A stretch of 64,000 nt of DNA from an uncultured Lachnoclostridium sp. (GCA_946499505.1 CAMMSL010000001.1:186001-250000); one strand, 5' to 3'; numbered from the stretch's first letter, positions 7,967 through 17,240 are shown. The notes: generated by a model from the letters alone, not told the origin. A program made the numbers and translations.

Positions 7967-9475
7967 TTAAAATCTCTTGATCTTTCTCGTAGTTGTCTTC
8001 TCAAATTCTTTATCTCTGACGATCAGGCTGTAGATTCTCTTCTGAGGAGCCGCCGTCTTATTATACTCGTCGATGATCTCCTGAAGTTTTGCCCGCACAT
8101 CTTTGATCCGTTTCTTCTTTACATAATCCTGATCCGGATAGATTTCCGCTTCGATCACGCCATCTTTCTCGCGGACAAGTATTTCGCCCACAAGGCGGTT
8201 GGTGCTCAGTGCGTTTTCCAGTTCCTCCGGTGATACATTCTCGCCGTTCTTTGTGATGATCAGGTTCTTCTTGCGTCCGGTCAGGTACACAAATCCGTCC
8301 TCGTCCACATAGCCCAAATCTCCCGTCTTCAGCCAGCCGTCTTCCAGAGTCTCGGCCGTCTCTTCCGGCATCTTATAGTATCCTTGCATAACACTGCTGC
8401 CCTTCACCCATAGTTCGCCGTCCACGGTCTTAGCCTCGCAGTTGGGCAGGAGCTGGCCCACAGAATCAGAGCGGATATTCCAGCTCTGGTTGACGCTGAT
8501 GACAGGAGCGCACTCGGTCATGCCGTACCCCTGCTGGATGACAATGTCATATTTTTTAAACAGGTCGATATATTTCGGGTCAAGATATGCACCGCCGCTG
8601 CAGATCGTGTGGAACTGTTTTCCGAACACCTGACTCTTGACGATCCTGGCCGGAAGGAGAGAAGCCTCCTCCAGCTTCTTCGCCATTGTCTCGATCATCA
8701 GCGGTACCATCAGGATCATCTCCGGCTTGAACAGTTTGATATTCTTCGCCACGCGCATCAGGGAGTCATTGATACAGATTACCGCGCCCAGAGATGTTCC
8801 TTTCAGGATATCCATACTCAGGCAGTATGCGTGATGGATTGGCAGTACCGTCATGATCACAGTACGCTCCGGAATCTTCATTTCCAGACAGGTGGCATTC
8901 TCCGCTACATTTCTGTGCGTCAGCATAACACCTTTACTCTTCCCCGTCGTACCGGAAGTAAACATGATCGTACAGAGCTGATCCGGATCCGGGTCATAAT
9001 CAAAACTTCCCCCGTTCTCCTCCAGCAGTTTCCAGAACGAAAGCGCATGATCGTCATTTTCTTTCTGCTGCATGGAAATCATCGTCTTAAGCTGCGGGCA
9101 GCGCTCTTTCGCGATAGCCGCCACATCTTTTCTCACTTCATCATATACAAGTACCGTGGAATCTGATCTGGCGATCAGGTCGCATACATCCTCCGCCGGG
9201 AGATTGACATCCAGCGGCACGACCACACTGCCGCTGTTCACTGTTCCGAAATAGGTCACCAGCCATTCATAGGACGTCATGCCGATCACAGAAATATGTT
9301 TTCCCAGCTCTCCCAGACTTTTCAGTACATTGGAAAAGCTCTCACTGTCGTTTTTCAGCTGTGTATATGATTTAGATTCAATCTCGTTTTTACTGATCTT
9401 ATAGCGTACCGCATCCTCCGGTCCGTATTTTTTTTCTGTATTTACAAGAATCTGACGCACTGTGCTGCAAAGCAT
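7967..9475 (-). CDS. ANL-superfamily acyl/aminoacyl-AMP ligase
   Basis: This enzyme activates a carboxylic acid with ATP and transfers it to a thiol (CoA or a carrier protein). The 502 residues show the family motifs in order: P-loop TSGTTGKSKG (173-182), GYGMTE (316-321), TGDLG (384-388), GRKKNLI (400-406), and a C-terminal lysine in TRKIKRF (around 497-502). It lies 20 bp after an acyl carrier protein gene, so loading of that carrier is the likely job. The acid is unknown. The operon also encodes a condensation-type domain, an alpha/beta hydrolase and an SCP2 protein, so a small carrier-bound lipid or amide pathway is inferred. Confidence 0.9.
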   Translation of the reverse strand: MLCSTVRQILVNTEKKYGPEDAVRYKISKNEIESKSYTQLKNDSESFSNVLKSLGELGKHISVIGMTSYEWLVTYFGTVNSGSVVVPLDVNLPAEDVCDLIARSDSTVLVYDEVRKDVAAIAKERCPQLKTMISMQQKENDDHALSFWKLLEENGGSFDYDPDPDQLCTIMFTSGTTGKSKGVMLTHRNVAENATCLEMKIPERTVIMTVLPIHHAYCLSMDILKGTSLGAVICINDSLMRVAKNIKLFKPEMILMVPLMIETMAKKLEEASLLPARIVKSQVFGKQFHTICSGGAYLDPKYIDLFKKYDIVIQQGYGMTECAPVISVNQSWNIRSDSVGQLLPNCEAKTVDGELWVKGSSVMQGYYKMPEETAETLEDGWLKTGDLGYVDEDGFVYLTGRKKNLIITKNGENVSPEELENALSTNRLVGEILVREKDGVIEAEIYPDQDYVKKKRIKDVRAKLQEIIDEYNKTAAPQKRIYSLIVRDKEFEKTTTRKIKRF

Positions 9476-9495
9476 AACTCACATTCCTTTCCCAA

Positions 9496-9723
9496 CTATT
9501 TTACTAATGTTTCAAGGTAATCGACAGCCTCCTGTACTGTGCGGATATTTACCACTTCAGACTGCTCTACTTCCACGTCGAACTCGTCCTCGATCTCACC
9601 CAGCATACTCATAAAATCGAAGGAGGTAAATCCGAGATCCTCCATAAAGCGTGACTCCGGATGAATGTTTTCCGGCTCTACTTCAACATAATTGCAGATA
9701 ATTTTAACTAATCTTTCAAACAT
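9496..9723 (-). CDS. Acyl carrier protein
   Basis: The 75-residue acidic protein has the four-helix carrier fold and the phosphopantetheine site LGFTSFD (30-36), with Ser34 as the attachment residue (DSL/DSF is more usual). The ATG at 9723 is preceded by AAGGAG 7 bases upstream. A longer frame exists but lacks such a site. It lies between the condensation-domain gene and the acyl-AMP ligase, so it is probably a dedicated carrier rather than the housekeeping fatty acid ACP. Confidence 0.9.
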   Translation of the reverse strand: MFERLVKIICNYVEVEPENIHPESRFMEDLGFTSFDFMSMLGEIEDEFDVEVEQSEVVNIRTVQEAVDYLETLVK

Positions 9724-9751
9724 GATTATTCTCCTTTTCCAAATTAATGAT

Positions 9752-9772
9752 GTTGGGGCAAATGCCCCCAAC
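9752..9772 (-). other. Intercistronic hairpin upstream of the carrier protein gene
   Basis: GTTGGGG pairs with CCCCAAC around a short loop, between the condensation-domain gene and the carrier protein gene. There is no T-run, so it may set relative mRNA levels and raise carrier expression. Confidence 0.45.
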
Positions 9773-9825
9773 TATAATGCCTGTGGATTGCTCTGTGCTG
9801 CGCATACCCGCAATCCCGAATGGCA

Positions 9826-11232
9826 TCATACTAATTTGATGATCTCCCCGATCGTCAGATCCGGATTCTCCGCGCCTTTGAACATGATCTTGCACAGATA
9901 GTAGTACAGGTACTCCAACTCTTCTCTGGATACCGCCTTGATCTGATGCTCAAAGTTGAAGTCCAGACCGTTATCCTCCGGGCGGTGCATTACGGTCAGA
10001 TACATTCCCTGCGGGCAGATGCCGTTGGGATACCATTTTGTCTTGTAACGGATATCTCCCAGCTGATCCAGCCCTTTCTCTTTCAGGGTCAAAGGCTGAT
10101 ATGTAAGCGAGATTGGCTCGTATCCGAGACCCGGCTGCGGCTGCGGATATGTCTTTGCACGGTATGCAAAGTATGCCGTCGGGTCATAATTTGCATGCCG
10201 GAAATATTCATTCTGTTTGTCACGGATCGCATAGACACCGTCGATGAACTTCATATCCTGCGGGAAGATCGTACGGAACGGGAAGGAATGGATTCTTGTA
10301 CCGCCGGATTTCTTTTCTTTCAGAGTCGCGCGCCTTGCTATAGTCGTAGTAAGGGACACATCGTCAAAGCCGTTCATCTTCTGATAATAGGTACGAAGTC
10401 CCATGAGCAGAAGGCAGGCAAGAGAGACATGATACTTCTCGCAGAAATCCATCAGACGTTTCGTCGGTTCTGCCTCAAGGTGGAAGATATCAAGCGCCGA
10501 CTTCGTATCATCTGTGACACAAAATGCTGATCTCAGTTCCGGATTCTTGAACATCTCACGCATGGACTCCAGTTTTGCCGTACCGTGAAGATCATTATAG
10601 ATTGGCTCGCTTTTCTCAATCTCCTTCTGGAAATATTCAATATCTCTCAACTGAGCCTTGCTTCCCGCCTCGTATGCAAAGTCTCTCTGCAGCTGCTCGA
10701 TGTAGGATGCCATATCCTTCGGATACGGAACACCTTCATATTTCGCGTTACAATAGAGCTCGATGATATCTTTCAGGAAGCAGATCAATGACTGTGCGTC
10801 CACGATCATATGGTTTCCAAGGAAATATACTCCGTTAAATCCATCCGGCATCTTGATCATGACGATTCTCGTCAGAGGTGAATCAAACATCTTGAACGGC
10901 ACAGTAGTCCACTTCTGCATCTCCGCTTCCGCCTCTTCTATTGTTCCATTCGAGAAATCGACGAACTCGATATCTTTCTCCTCCGGATCCATCACATACT
11001 GATACCATGTGCCCTCTTTATCTTTTGCGAAACGGACACGCATTCCTTCGCTTCTGGCATATGCCTCATTGATGGACTTTTTCAGCTGATCCCAGTCCAG
11101 CTCCACTTCGATGGTCAGGCTTGTACCGATATTGAGAACCGCCATGCTCGGGCAGTGCGGTGCGTAGTAAAGGTGAAATTTCTGTGCTACGGTAAGCGGA
11201 TACACTTTGTGTCCTTTTCTTGTCTTCATCAT
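9826..11232 (-). CDS. Stand-alone condensation-domain-like acyltransferase
   Basis: The 468-residue protein resembles a free-standing condensation domain (CoA-dependent acyltransferase fold, as in NRPS C domains and alcohol O-acetyltransferases). The active-site motif HHxxxDG appears as NHMIVDA with His141 and Asp145, preceded by VYFLGN. The C-terminal half has a second lobe with ALDIFHLEAEPTKRLMDFCEKYHVS, a typical latch region. No adenylation or carrier domain is fused, and both are supplied by separate downstream genes. It would join an acyl group from the carrier to an amine or alcohol. The first codons overlap the end of the alpha/beta hydrolase gene by 4 bases. The product cannot be predicted. 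Confidence 0.8.
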   Translation of the reverse strand: MMKTRKGHKVYPLTVAQKFHLYYAPHCPSMAVLNIGTSLTIEVELDWDQLKKSINEAYARSEGMRVRFAKDKEGTWYQYVMDPEEKDIEFVDFSNGTIEEAEAEMQKWTTVPFKMFDSPLTRIVMIKMPDGFNGVYFLGNHMIVDAQSLICFLKDIIELYCNAKYEGVPYPKDMASYIEQLQRDFAYEAGSKAQLRDIEYFQKEIEKSEPIYNDLHGTAKLESMREMFKNPELRSAFCVTDDTKSALDIFHLEAEPTKRLMDFCEKYHVSLACLLLMGLRTYYQKMNGFDDVSLTTTIARRATLKEKKSGGTRIHSFPFRTIFPQDMKFIDGVYAIRDKQNEYFRHANYDPTAYFAYRAKTYPQPQPGLGYEPISLTYQPLTLKEKGLDQLGDIRYKTKWYPNGICPQGMYLTVMHRPEDNGLDFNFEHQIKAVSREELEYLYYYLCKIMFKGAENPDLTIGEIIKLV

Positions 11233-12173
11233 TTCATTATTCCTCCGATAAATGAATCCAGGGCTCCTTCATAGGCTTCTGTATCTTTGTAATAGCTCTC
11301 GCCGTGGCCCGCATCTTTGACAATGAGTTTCGTTTTCTGTGAAGCGCAGTTCTTGTATATTTCATCGCACATCCAGCAGGGTACGAAGATATCTTTTTCC
11401 CCGTGGATAAACAGAATCGGGACTTCTGCCTTTCCCACTTCCCTTGCCGCGTTGCACTCGTCCAGTCCGTACCCGGCATTTCTCTTGTTCAGTTTGTCCG
11501 CGATCTGGATCATCGGGAATGCCGGCAGATGATACATGCTGTGCAGTACATGTGTAAATACATCCTTTGCCGATGTGAAGGCACAGTCTGAAACGATTCC
11601 TTTCACCTGGGGCGGAAGTTTCAGTCCGCTCATCATACATACCGTAGCTCCGCCCATGGAATTGCCATGGAGCAGGATCTGCGCATCATCACCGATCTTG
11701 TCGATCATCCATTTGATCCATTCCATGCCGTCGAGACGGTCCATGGTGCCGAAGCCGATATAGGTTCCTTCGCTCTCGCCATGAGCGCGCTCATCTATAA
11801 GGAGCATCCGGAAGCCGTGATTCAGATAGTAATAGGAAAGGCTGCCGTAATCGTTTGTTCCCTGGCTTGTATAGCCGTGAAAGCAGATTACCGCCTTATC
11901 TCCGCCGTCCCCTTCAAAATATGTACCGTGCAGTTTCAGACCGTCATGGGAAGTAATCCACACATCCTCGTGGGGCTGTTCCATCATCCAGTCATGGCGC
12001 TCATGCATGAGCGGGAAGTATTTTTCCCAGTCTACGCCTGACATCTTCATGGTGCGCTCAGTCTTTGCATTGTAACGTTTCATGGTTCTTCTGTAGAAAT
12101 ACGCCGTTCCGCCGGCTTCCGCCGCGGTCAGCAGTCCCAGGACAGCCGCTGCTCCTTTTAACAATTTGCCCAT
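11229..12173 (-). CDS. Alpha/beta hydrolase with N-terminal membrane anchor
   Basis: The 314-residue protein starts with a hydrophobic helix (about 5-27) and is probably membrane-anchored. The hydrolase triad is visible: GNSMGG nucleophile elbow with Ser172, Asp261 in GEKDIFVP and His290 in AGHGES. The oxyanion region is FHGYTSQGTN. This group includes esterases and thioesterases. It is the second gene of the TetR-controlled operon and overlaps the condensation-domain gene by 4 bases. Release of a carrier-bound product is one possible role, but the substrate is unknown. Confidence 0.85.
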   Translation of the reverse strand: MGKLLKGAAAVLGLLTAAEAGGTAYFYRRTMKRYNAKTERTMKMSGVDWEKYFPLMHERHDWMMEQPHEDVWITSHDGLKLHGTYFEGDGGDKAVICFHGYTSQGTNDYGSLSYYYLNHGFRMLLIDERAHGESEGTYIGFGTMDRLDGMEWIKWMIDKIGDDAQILLHGNSMGGATVCMMSGLKLPPQVKGIVSDCAFTSAKDVFTHVLHSMYHLPAFPMIQIADKLNKRNAGYGLDECNAAREVGKAEVPILFIHGEKDIFVPCWMCDEIYKNCASQKTKLIVKDAGHGESYYKDTEAYEGALDSFIGGIMK

Positions 12174-12213
12174 TTATATCACCTGCTTTTATTCATCGTG
12201 CTTTTGCTGTTTC

Positions 12214-12588
12214 TTATTTGTTCTGTTTCTTTTCCGCTTTCTTTGCGGCCTTCTTGGCAGCTTTTTTGCTGTTGATCAGATCTTTCAGTTTCAGGGCCTT
12301 GTCGATATTGCCTTCGACTTTGAGTTTGCCCAGTGTCACCGCAAGGATCGGATCTGTCTTCCCGTCGGCGATCTTAAATAATGTCTCCGCCGTACAGGTA
12401 AACATTGCGTCGCGGTCGAAATACTCATAAGGCTCTACATAGAGCTGCCCGTCTTTCACCTCGGCATAAAAAATGCCTTCCGCTTCACCGGTAATGTTGA
12501 ACTGATATGCCAGATGTTCGTGAATGTCGCTTACATCCGCTTCCATCAGCATCCCTTTTACTTTTGAAAACATATCTGCGTAGGTCAT
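12214..12588 (-). CDS. SCP2-type lipid-binding protein
   Basis: The 124-residue protein matches the SCP2 sterol/lipid-transfer fold: FNITGEAEGIFYAEVKDG strands, then CTAETLFKIADGKTDPILAVTLGKLKVEGNIDKALKLK (each half recognisable), with the hydrophobic-tunnel region near the GKLKVEG turn. The last 16 residues are a Lys/Ala tail that could bind acidic membranes or nucleic acid. It is the first gene after the operator-promoter and therefore leads the operon. A role carrying a hydrophobic intermediate or product is inferred from context. Confidence 0.85.
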   Translation of the reverse strand: MTYADMFSKVKGMLMEADVSDIHEHLAYQFNITGEAEGIFYAEVKDGQLYVEPYEYFDRDAMFTCTAETLFKIADGKTDPILAVTLGKLKVEGNIDKALKLKDLINSKKAAKKAAKKAEKKQNK

Positions 12589-12600
12589 AGTATCCTCCTT

Positions 12601-12680
12601 TTCGACCGGTTATGTCATTTTTCGACCAACGGTCATATTCTTTCTTCTGTTAGATTATCACCTTTTCGACTACTGGTCAA
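12601..12680. promoter_or_regulatory. Promoter with three TetR-type operator sites
   Basis: The minus-strand promoter is TTGACC (12675-12680) and TAATCT (12652-12657) with a 17-base spacer. Three related GACC/GGTC half-site elements occur: 12665-12680 (overlapping the -35), 12621-12635 (between the -10 and the gene) and a weaker one at 12601-12614. The first two are TCGACnnnnGGTCA dyads. The divergent TetR gene begins at 12859, so repression of the SCP2 operon is the simple reading. Confidence 0.8.
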
Positions 12681-12858
12681 CATGCGTCTCTATCAAAATC
12701 TGATTACTTTTCAAACATTTATTTGTGCGTTTTTCTTGCTGGCTCTTTTGACAGGGATGTGCTATACTGAATTGAAATTACCCGTTCCTCTCCGACCGGA
12801 GAGCAGGACTTTATGCCGGCAGTCTGCCGGTTCATCATATATAGAAAGGAGGAGGATC

Positions 12859-13470
12859 ATGGAGGCTCAGAAGAATAAATATGATCTTATACTCGATTCT
12901 TTACAAAAGCTTCTGGAAAATAGAAAGCTGCAGACAATTTCCGTGAGCGAGATCGCGCAGACAGCCGGAATCGGTAAGGGAAGCATTTACTATTATTTTC
13001 CGTCCAAAGACGCCATTCTCGAAGCACTGGTAGAACGGAACTATGAGAAACCGCTGACCACAGCCAAAAACCTGTCGTCCCAGACAGAAATTCCTCCGTT
13101 CACACGCATGGCCATGATCTTCCAGGCATGCCGCAATGCCTCTACCGAATATCTGAAATCAGGGGAGGAAAATGGAGTAGGCGCTCCGGAAAAGGCACTG
13201 CTCCACCAGAAATATATGAGCCATCTGATCAGTGAGTTCAAGCCTGTACTGGCCGAGATCATACAGCAGGGAATCGATGCGGGGGAGATTCATTTTGACA
13301 GACCGGAAGTGCTGGCTGAGATTGTTTTAATCGTGCTGACCGTGAAAATGGATAATACGATTGTCCCCTCATCGCGGGAAGAAATAGAGGAGACAATCGC
13401 AGGACTTGTGTCGCTTGTAGAGAAGGGCACCGACAATCCGCCCGGATCTCTGAATTTTCTTATGGCATAA
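12859..13470 (+). CDS. TetR-family transcriptional regulator
   Basis: The 203-residue product has an N-terminal helix-turn-helix, SVSEIAQTAGIGKGSIYYYF (about 33-52), followed by an all-helical ligand-binding domain. The ATG at 12859 follows an AAAGGAGGAGG site. The frame is open for 59 codons upstream, but that stretch overlaps the operator region and has no ribosome site. It is divergent from the acyl-carrier operon, and the intergenic operators fit a local repressor that responds to an acyl or lipophilic ligand. Confidence 0.92.
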   Translation: MEAQKNKYDLILDSLQKLLENRKLQTISVSEIAQTAGIGKGSIYYYFPSKDAILEALVERNYEKPLTTAKNLSSQTEIPPFTRMAMIFQACRNASTEYLKSGEENGVGAPEKALLHQKYMSHLISEFKPVLAEIIQQGIDAGEIHFDRPEVLAEIVLIVLTVKMDNTIVPSSREEIEETIAGLVSLVEKGTDNPPGSLNFLMA

Positions 13471-13487
13471 AACTTTTATCCACAAAC

Positions 13488-13541
13488 AAATAAGCCGCAG
13501 ATATCATCAGAAATCATTCCGACAATATCTGCGGCTTATTT
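13488..13541. terminator. Bidirectional terminator
   Basis: A perfect 17-base inverted repeat (13488-13504 with 13525-13541) lies between the converging tetR and mutarotase genes, with A/T-rich ends on both sides. Confidence 0.85.
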
Positions 13542-13553
13542 CAGTCAGGGGAA

Positions 13554-14426
13554 TTACTCTCCTGCAACAATCATATAATCTTTTCTAAAACTCTCTCCCG
13601 GAGCTACTTTATTTACATTCGGCTTCTGTGAAAGTTCTCCGTTAAATCCGATATCATCGCATCTGCCCATCCAGGGTTCCAGACAGACAAACGGCGCGTC
13701 TTTCACAGACCAGATACCAAAGTTCGGAAATCCCTCACATTTCACGCCCACATACGGTGTGCCATCCTTATGGCAGAGCCACACTTCGTCGATCTGTCCG
13801 TCATCAAAGATCAGCGCATCGTTCTCAAACATCTCCTCTGTAACCGGATAACAGCTGTCTTTCAGATCCAGTGTATGTACTTTCTCCGGGTCTGCAGCCG
13901 CCTCGGACGGATCGATCAGAATATATCTGAGCTCGTTCTTGCCCGGGAACTTCAGGATATAATCAGATTTTTTCTCTTCTGATTTCGCAAAACGGAAAGC
14001 CGGATGACCTCCGATCGTAAAATACATATCTTCATTTCCCGGATTTCGCACTTCCCATTCAACACGAAGGCTGTTTTCCTGCAATGTATAAGAGATAACC
14101 AGCTCAAAGTCAAACGGATATACTTCTTTCGTCTCATCACTCGATACCAGAAGGAAGGAAGCAGCATCATCCTTTTTGCAGATGCATTTAAAACTGCTGT
14201 CTCTTGCAAAACCATGCTGTGACGTCGGATAATGTGTTCCGTTGATAAGGACGGTATTATGGTACGTCTTCCCTACATTTGGAAAAAGAACCGGGGAGTG
14301 CCGTTTCCAATAAGCAGGATCTGCTTCCCACAAAATTTCCGCGCCTGTTTTCTTGTCATAGATTCTGGTCGCCTCAGCTCCCATTTCCGAAAGCTCCACA
14401 CACAGCCTCTGATTTTCCAGTTTCAT
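13554..14426 (-). CDS. Aldose 1-epimerase (galactose mutarotase) family protein
   Basis: The 290-residue protein belongs to the galactose mutarotase-like beta-sandwich family (LacX-like branch). It shows ELSEMGAEATRIYDKKTGAEILW at the start (seen in parts), a catalytic-type His in TIGGHPAFRF (about 148-157), SQHGFARD (68-75) with another His, and a C-terminal Glu in VCLEPWMGRCDDIG. It interconverts sugar anomers, and the specific hexose or hexose phosphate is not evident. It starts 11 bp after the FKBP lipoprotein gene ends and is probably co-transcribed with it. Confidence 0.9.
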   Translation of the reverse strand: MKLENQRLCVELSEMGAEATRIYDKKTGAEILWEADPAYWKRHSPVLFPNVGKTYHNTVLINGTHYPTSQHGFARDSSFKCICKKDDAASFLLVSSDETKEVYPFDFELVISYTLQENSLRVEWEVRNPGNEDMYFTIGGHPAFRFAKSEEKKSDYILKFPGKNELRYILIDPSEAAADPEKVHTLDLKDSCYPVTEEMFENDALIFDDGQIDEVWLCHKDGTPYVGVKCEGFPNFGIWSVKDAPFVCLEPWMGRCDDIGFNGELSQKPNVNKVAPGESFRKDYMIVAGE

Positions 14427-14437
14427 AGTCTTACCTC

Positions 14438-15517
14438 CTACTCTGAATCATCGCTCTGCTCCACCTGAATGCATTTGTCCACCAGATAATCCGTCACTTT
14501 ATCGCGCAGGATCGTCATTTTCAACTCGTCCTCTCCCACCTGCTCGGTATATTCCTCCACATCGTCATATCCGGCATCTTCCGCATACTGGGCAATACCC
14601 TCTTCATATTCTTTATCTGACGGCTCAAGATGCTGTTTCTTGGCAATAAGCTTCATCGCTTCTTCCATTGCCACGCCCTGGCGCACGGAATCATCGATCT
14701 GCGCATTGAAGTCATCCTCGCTCATCTGCAGATATGTCTGAACAAAATCGCCCAGTTCGAAGCCATACATTGATGCAAGCTGAGTATAGTAATCTGTCAT
14801 CTGCTGTGTCAGCTCTTCGACTCTGTCTTCCGGATAAGCTTTTATCTCCACATTGTCCATCAGAGCGCTCTGCACAGAGCTTTCAAGTTCCGAGTCCACA
14901 GATGCCTGCAGGTTGTCCTCGATCTGAGAACGTATCTCGTCCCTGTACTCGTCCACAGTCTCGGAATCTTCGCTGTTCTCCTGCACCCACTCGTCTGTCA
15001 GTTCCGGTGTAACCGTCTCAGATATAGAATTGAGCACAATATGGAAATCTGCTACTGCTCCTGACATGTCCGGATTCCGGTCATATGGATCCGGGAACTG
15101 TACCGTGATATCAAATTCGTCACCGGTATTATGCCCTTCAATCTGCTCTTCAAATCCCGCATAATCATCAGTTGCCCCGATAAATGTACCGCTTCCCAGC
15201 TCCAGGTCTGCACCTTCTGCAGAGCCGCCGTCAAATGCCTCTCCATCGATATAACCTGTATAATCAATATTTACAACATCACCTGCCTGAGCAGCGCGGT
15301 CTGTAATCTCTTCCTGTGTAGAAGATGCCGAAAGATTGCTCTGGATCACCTGCTCAACCTGGTCATCTGTCACTTCCTCCGCCGGAGTGGGCTGCGGCAC
15401 TTCAAGTCCCTTATACTGTGTCACTGTCACATATTCATTGGACAGTTCCCCGCTGCATCCTGCAAGAGCTGCTGCAAGCACAGCAGCCGTCATTACACTT
15501 ACGATTTTCTTTTTCAT
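14438..15517 (-). CDS. FKBP/trigger-factor-like peptidyl-prolyl isomerase lipoprotein
   Basis: The 359-residue protein has a lipoprotein signal peptide (KKK n-region, hydrophobic core, lipobox LAGC with Cys21), so it is exported and lipid-anchored. Residues about 80-165 form an FKBP domain (DVVNIDYTGYIDGEAFDGG, then FEEQIEGHNTGDEFDITVQFP, seen in parts). The remainder is helical and acidic and resembles the trigger factor C-terminal chaperone domain (ITDEWVQENS and later helices). It probably folds secreted proteins outside the membrane. The whole mature part is strongly acidic. It lies upstream of the mutarotase gene. Confidence 0.9.
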   Translation of the reverse strand: MKKKIVSVMTAAVLAAALAGCSGELSNEYVTVTQYKGLEVPQPTPAEEVTDDQVEQVIQSNLSASSTQEEITDRAAQAGDVVNIDYTGYIDGEAFDGGSAEGADLELGSGTFIGATDDYAGFEEQIEGHNTGDEFDITVQFPDPYDRNPDMSGAVADFHIVLNSISETVTPELTDEWVQENSEDSETVDEYRDEIRSQIEDNLQASVDSELESSVQSALMDNVEIKAYPEDRVEELTQQMTDYYTQLASMYGFELGDFVQTYLQMSEDDFNAQIDDSVRQGVAMEEAMKLIAKKQHLEPSDKEYEEGIAQYAEDAGYDDVEEYTEQVGEDELKMTILRDKVTDYLVDKCIQVEQSDDSE

Positions 15518-15584
15518 TTTTGTCTCCTCTTTCTCTTTTCTTTTCTATATATAATCTGTTAAAAATTTCATGACATTTCCCGTT

Positions 15585-17060
15585 TTACAGCAACGGCGAC
15601 AAAAGTCTGGAAAACTGCTCTTTCGCCTTAATGACAAGACTTCTCTCATCGTAGACCTTTCTCGTCACATGCGTACACTGTGTCATATCATTTTCAAAAG
15701 CACGCTCCAGCTTCTGTACAGTTCTCTCACTGTAAATGACCGCATTTACTTCAAAATTCAGCCCAAAACTGCGGATATCCATATTGGCTGTTCCTACACA
15801 TGCCACCATTCCGTCCACGCACACAGTCTTTGCATGCAGGAAGCCGTTATTATATACATAACATTTAGCTCCGGCAGCAACCATATCTCCCACATAGGAA
15901 TATGTCGCCCAGTAGACAAACGGATGATCCGGCTTACACGGGACCATGATCCTTACATCGATTCCCGACCTGCTGGCAATCTTAAGCGCGTCCAGGATCG
16001 AGTCATCCGGTATAAAATACGGTGTCTGAATGTACACATGATCTTTGGCACTGTGGATCAGACGCAGATAATTGTCATGGATCGTCTTGATCTGTGAATC
16101 CGGCCCGCTCGATATGATCTGCACCGGATCCCTGCCGTGTCTCACATACTGGGGAATTTCAAAAAGCGTATCTTCCAGAAAGAGATTCTCTTTCGCCGCA
16201 TAATTCCAGTCGAGCACAAACCGCACTGCGAGCGATGTCACGGCGGCGCCTTCGATGCACAGATGTGTGTCGCGCCAGTAACCAAACTTCTTGTCCCGTC
16301 CCAGATATTCCCGTCCTACATTGAAACCGCCCACAAAACCGATCCGTCCGTCGATAACAACGATCTTTCTGTGATTGCGGTAATTCACACGGAGCTGCAA
16401 TTTTCCCATCAGGGCAGGAAAAAACTCGGCTACCTGGATACCCTCTTTTTCCAGGCGCTCCCAGTCTTTATTCTTCATCGTCCGGCAGCCCATGCTGTCA
16501 AACAGTACACGTACCTCTACGCCCTCATGGGATTTCTCGATCAATACTTTCTCAATCTCCTGCCAGAGCTCGTCATTTCTGATAATATAATACTGCACAT
16601 GGATGTAACGCTTTGCCTGACGCATCTCCTCAATGAGCGCGCGGAACTTCGCCTTACCGTCCGTATATATCCTGATGTCATTGTTGTCTGTCAGGACAGC
16701 TTCACCGGCCTCCAGATTATACAGGATCAGATCTTTAAAGCGCGCCATCTCGGGATTCGCAAGCCTCAACCGCTTGTGATAGATCGTCTCCTCCTGCCGG
16801 CGCACAGCATATTTCAGTTCGCCTTCTATCTCTTTCGCCTTAAACATCCGGCTTTTATGAAAATCCTGTCCAATGACCAGATAGAGGATAAAACCCAATA
16901 TCGGTATAAAATAAAGCAGAAGAAGCCATGTCCATACCGTCTGCGGAGATCTCCTCTGAAAAAACACAATGATCAGTGCAAAGAGGATATTGATGATAAC
17001 GATGTTGTCCATGATAAAGTCATAGACCGTCACCACTCCGTTCCAAATCGTTTCTGCCAT
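15585..17060 (-). CDS. cls: Cardiolipin synthase
   Basis: The enzyme condenses two phosphatidylglycerols into cardiolipin. The 491-residue protein has two N-terminal membrane helices (about 15-35 and 42-63) and two phospholipase D HKD motifs: NHRKIVVIDG (H230, K232, D237) and HAKTVCVDG near residue 410, each followed by the GxxN-type segment (FVGGFNVG and CVGTANMD). Length is typical of Bacillota Cls. The ATG sits after an AAGGAG-type site. Flanking genes are transcribed independently. Confidence 0.95.
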   Translation of the reverse strand: MAETIWNGVVTVYDFIMDNIVIINILFALIIVFFQRRSPQTVWTWLLLLYFIPILGFILYLVIGQDFHKSRMFKAKEIEGELKYAVRRQEETIYHKRLRLANPEMARFKDLILYNLEAGEAVLTDNNDIRIYTDGKAKFRALIEEMRQAKRYIHVQYYIIRNDELWQEIEKVLIEKSHEGVEVRVLFDSMGCRTMKNKDWERLEKEGIQVAEFFPALMGKLQLRVNYRNHRKIVVIDGRIGFVGGFNVGREYLGRDKKFGYWRDTHLCIEGAAVTSLAVRFVLDWNYAAKENLFLEDTLFEIPQYVRHGRDPVQIISSGPDSQIKTIHDNYLRLIHSAKDHVYIQTPYFIPDDSILDALKIASRSGIDVRIMVPCKPDHPFVYWATYSYVGDMVAAGAKCYVYNNGFLHAKTVCVDGMVACVGTANMDIRSFGLNFEVNAVIYSERTVQKLERAFENDMTQCTHVTRKVYDERSLVIKAKEQFSRLLSPLL

Positions 17061-17211
17061 AAATCAAACTCCTTTTTCATCTCAGTGTTTCCACATCCGT
17101 TCTTTGCTACATCCGCTGAAGACGGACCTCCCCTTGGAGACACTACTATAACAGTATACTCGGTTCTCCCTCGAAAAGTAAACCCTAAACCTCTAAAATA
17201 CAGTTATTATC

Positions 17212-17240
17212 TTGCACTTGTCCTGAAACAATGCTAAAAT
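17212..17240 (+). promoter_or_regulatory. Promoter of the small membrane protein gene
   Basis: TTGCAC (17212-17217) and TAAAAT (17235-17240) are separated by 17 bases and lie about 48 bases before the GTG start at 17288. Confidence 0.75.
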
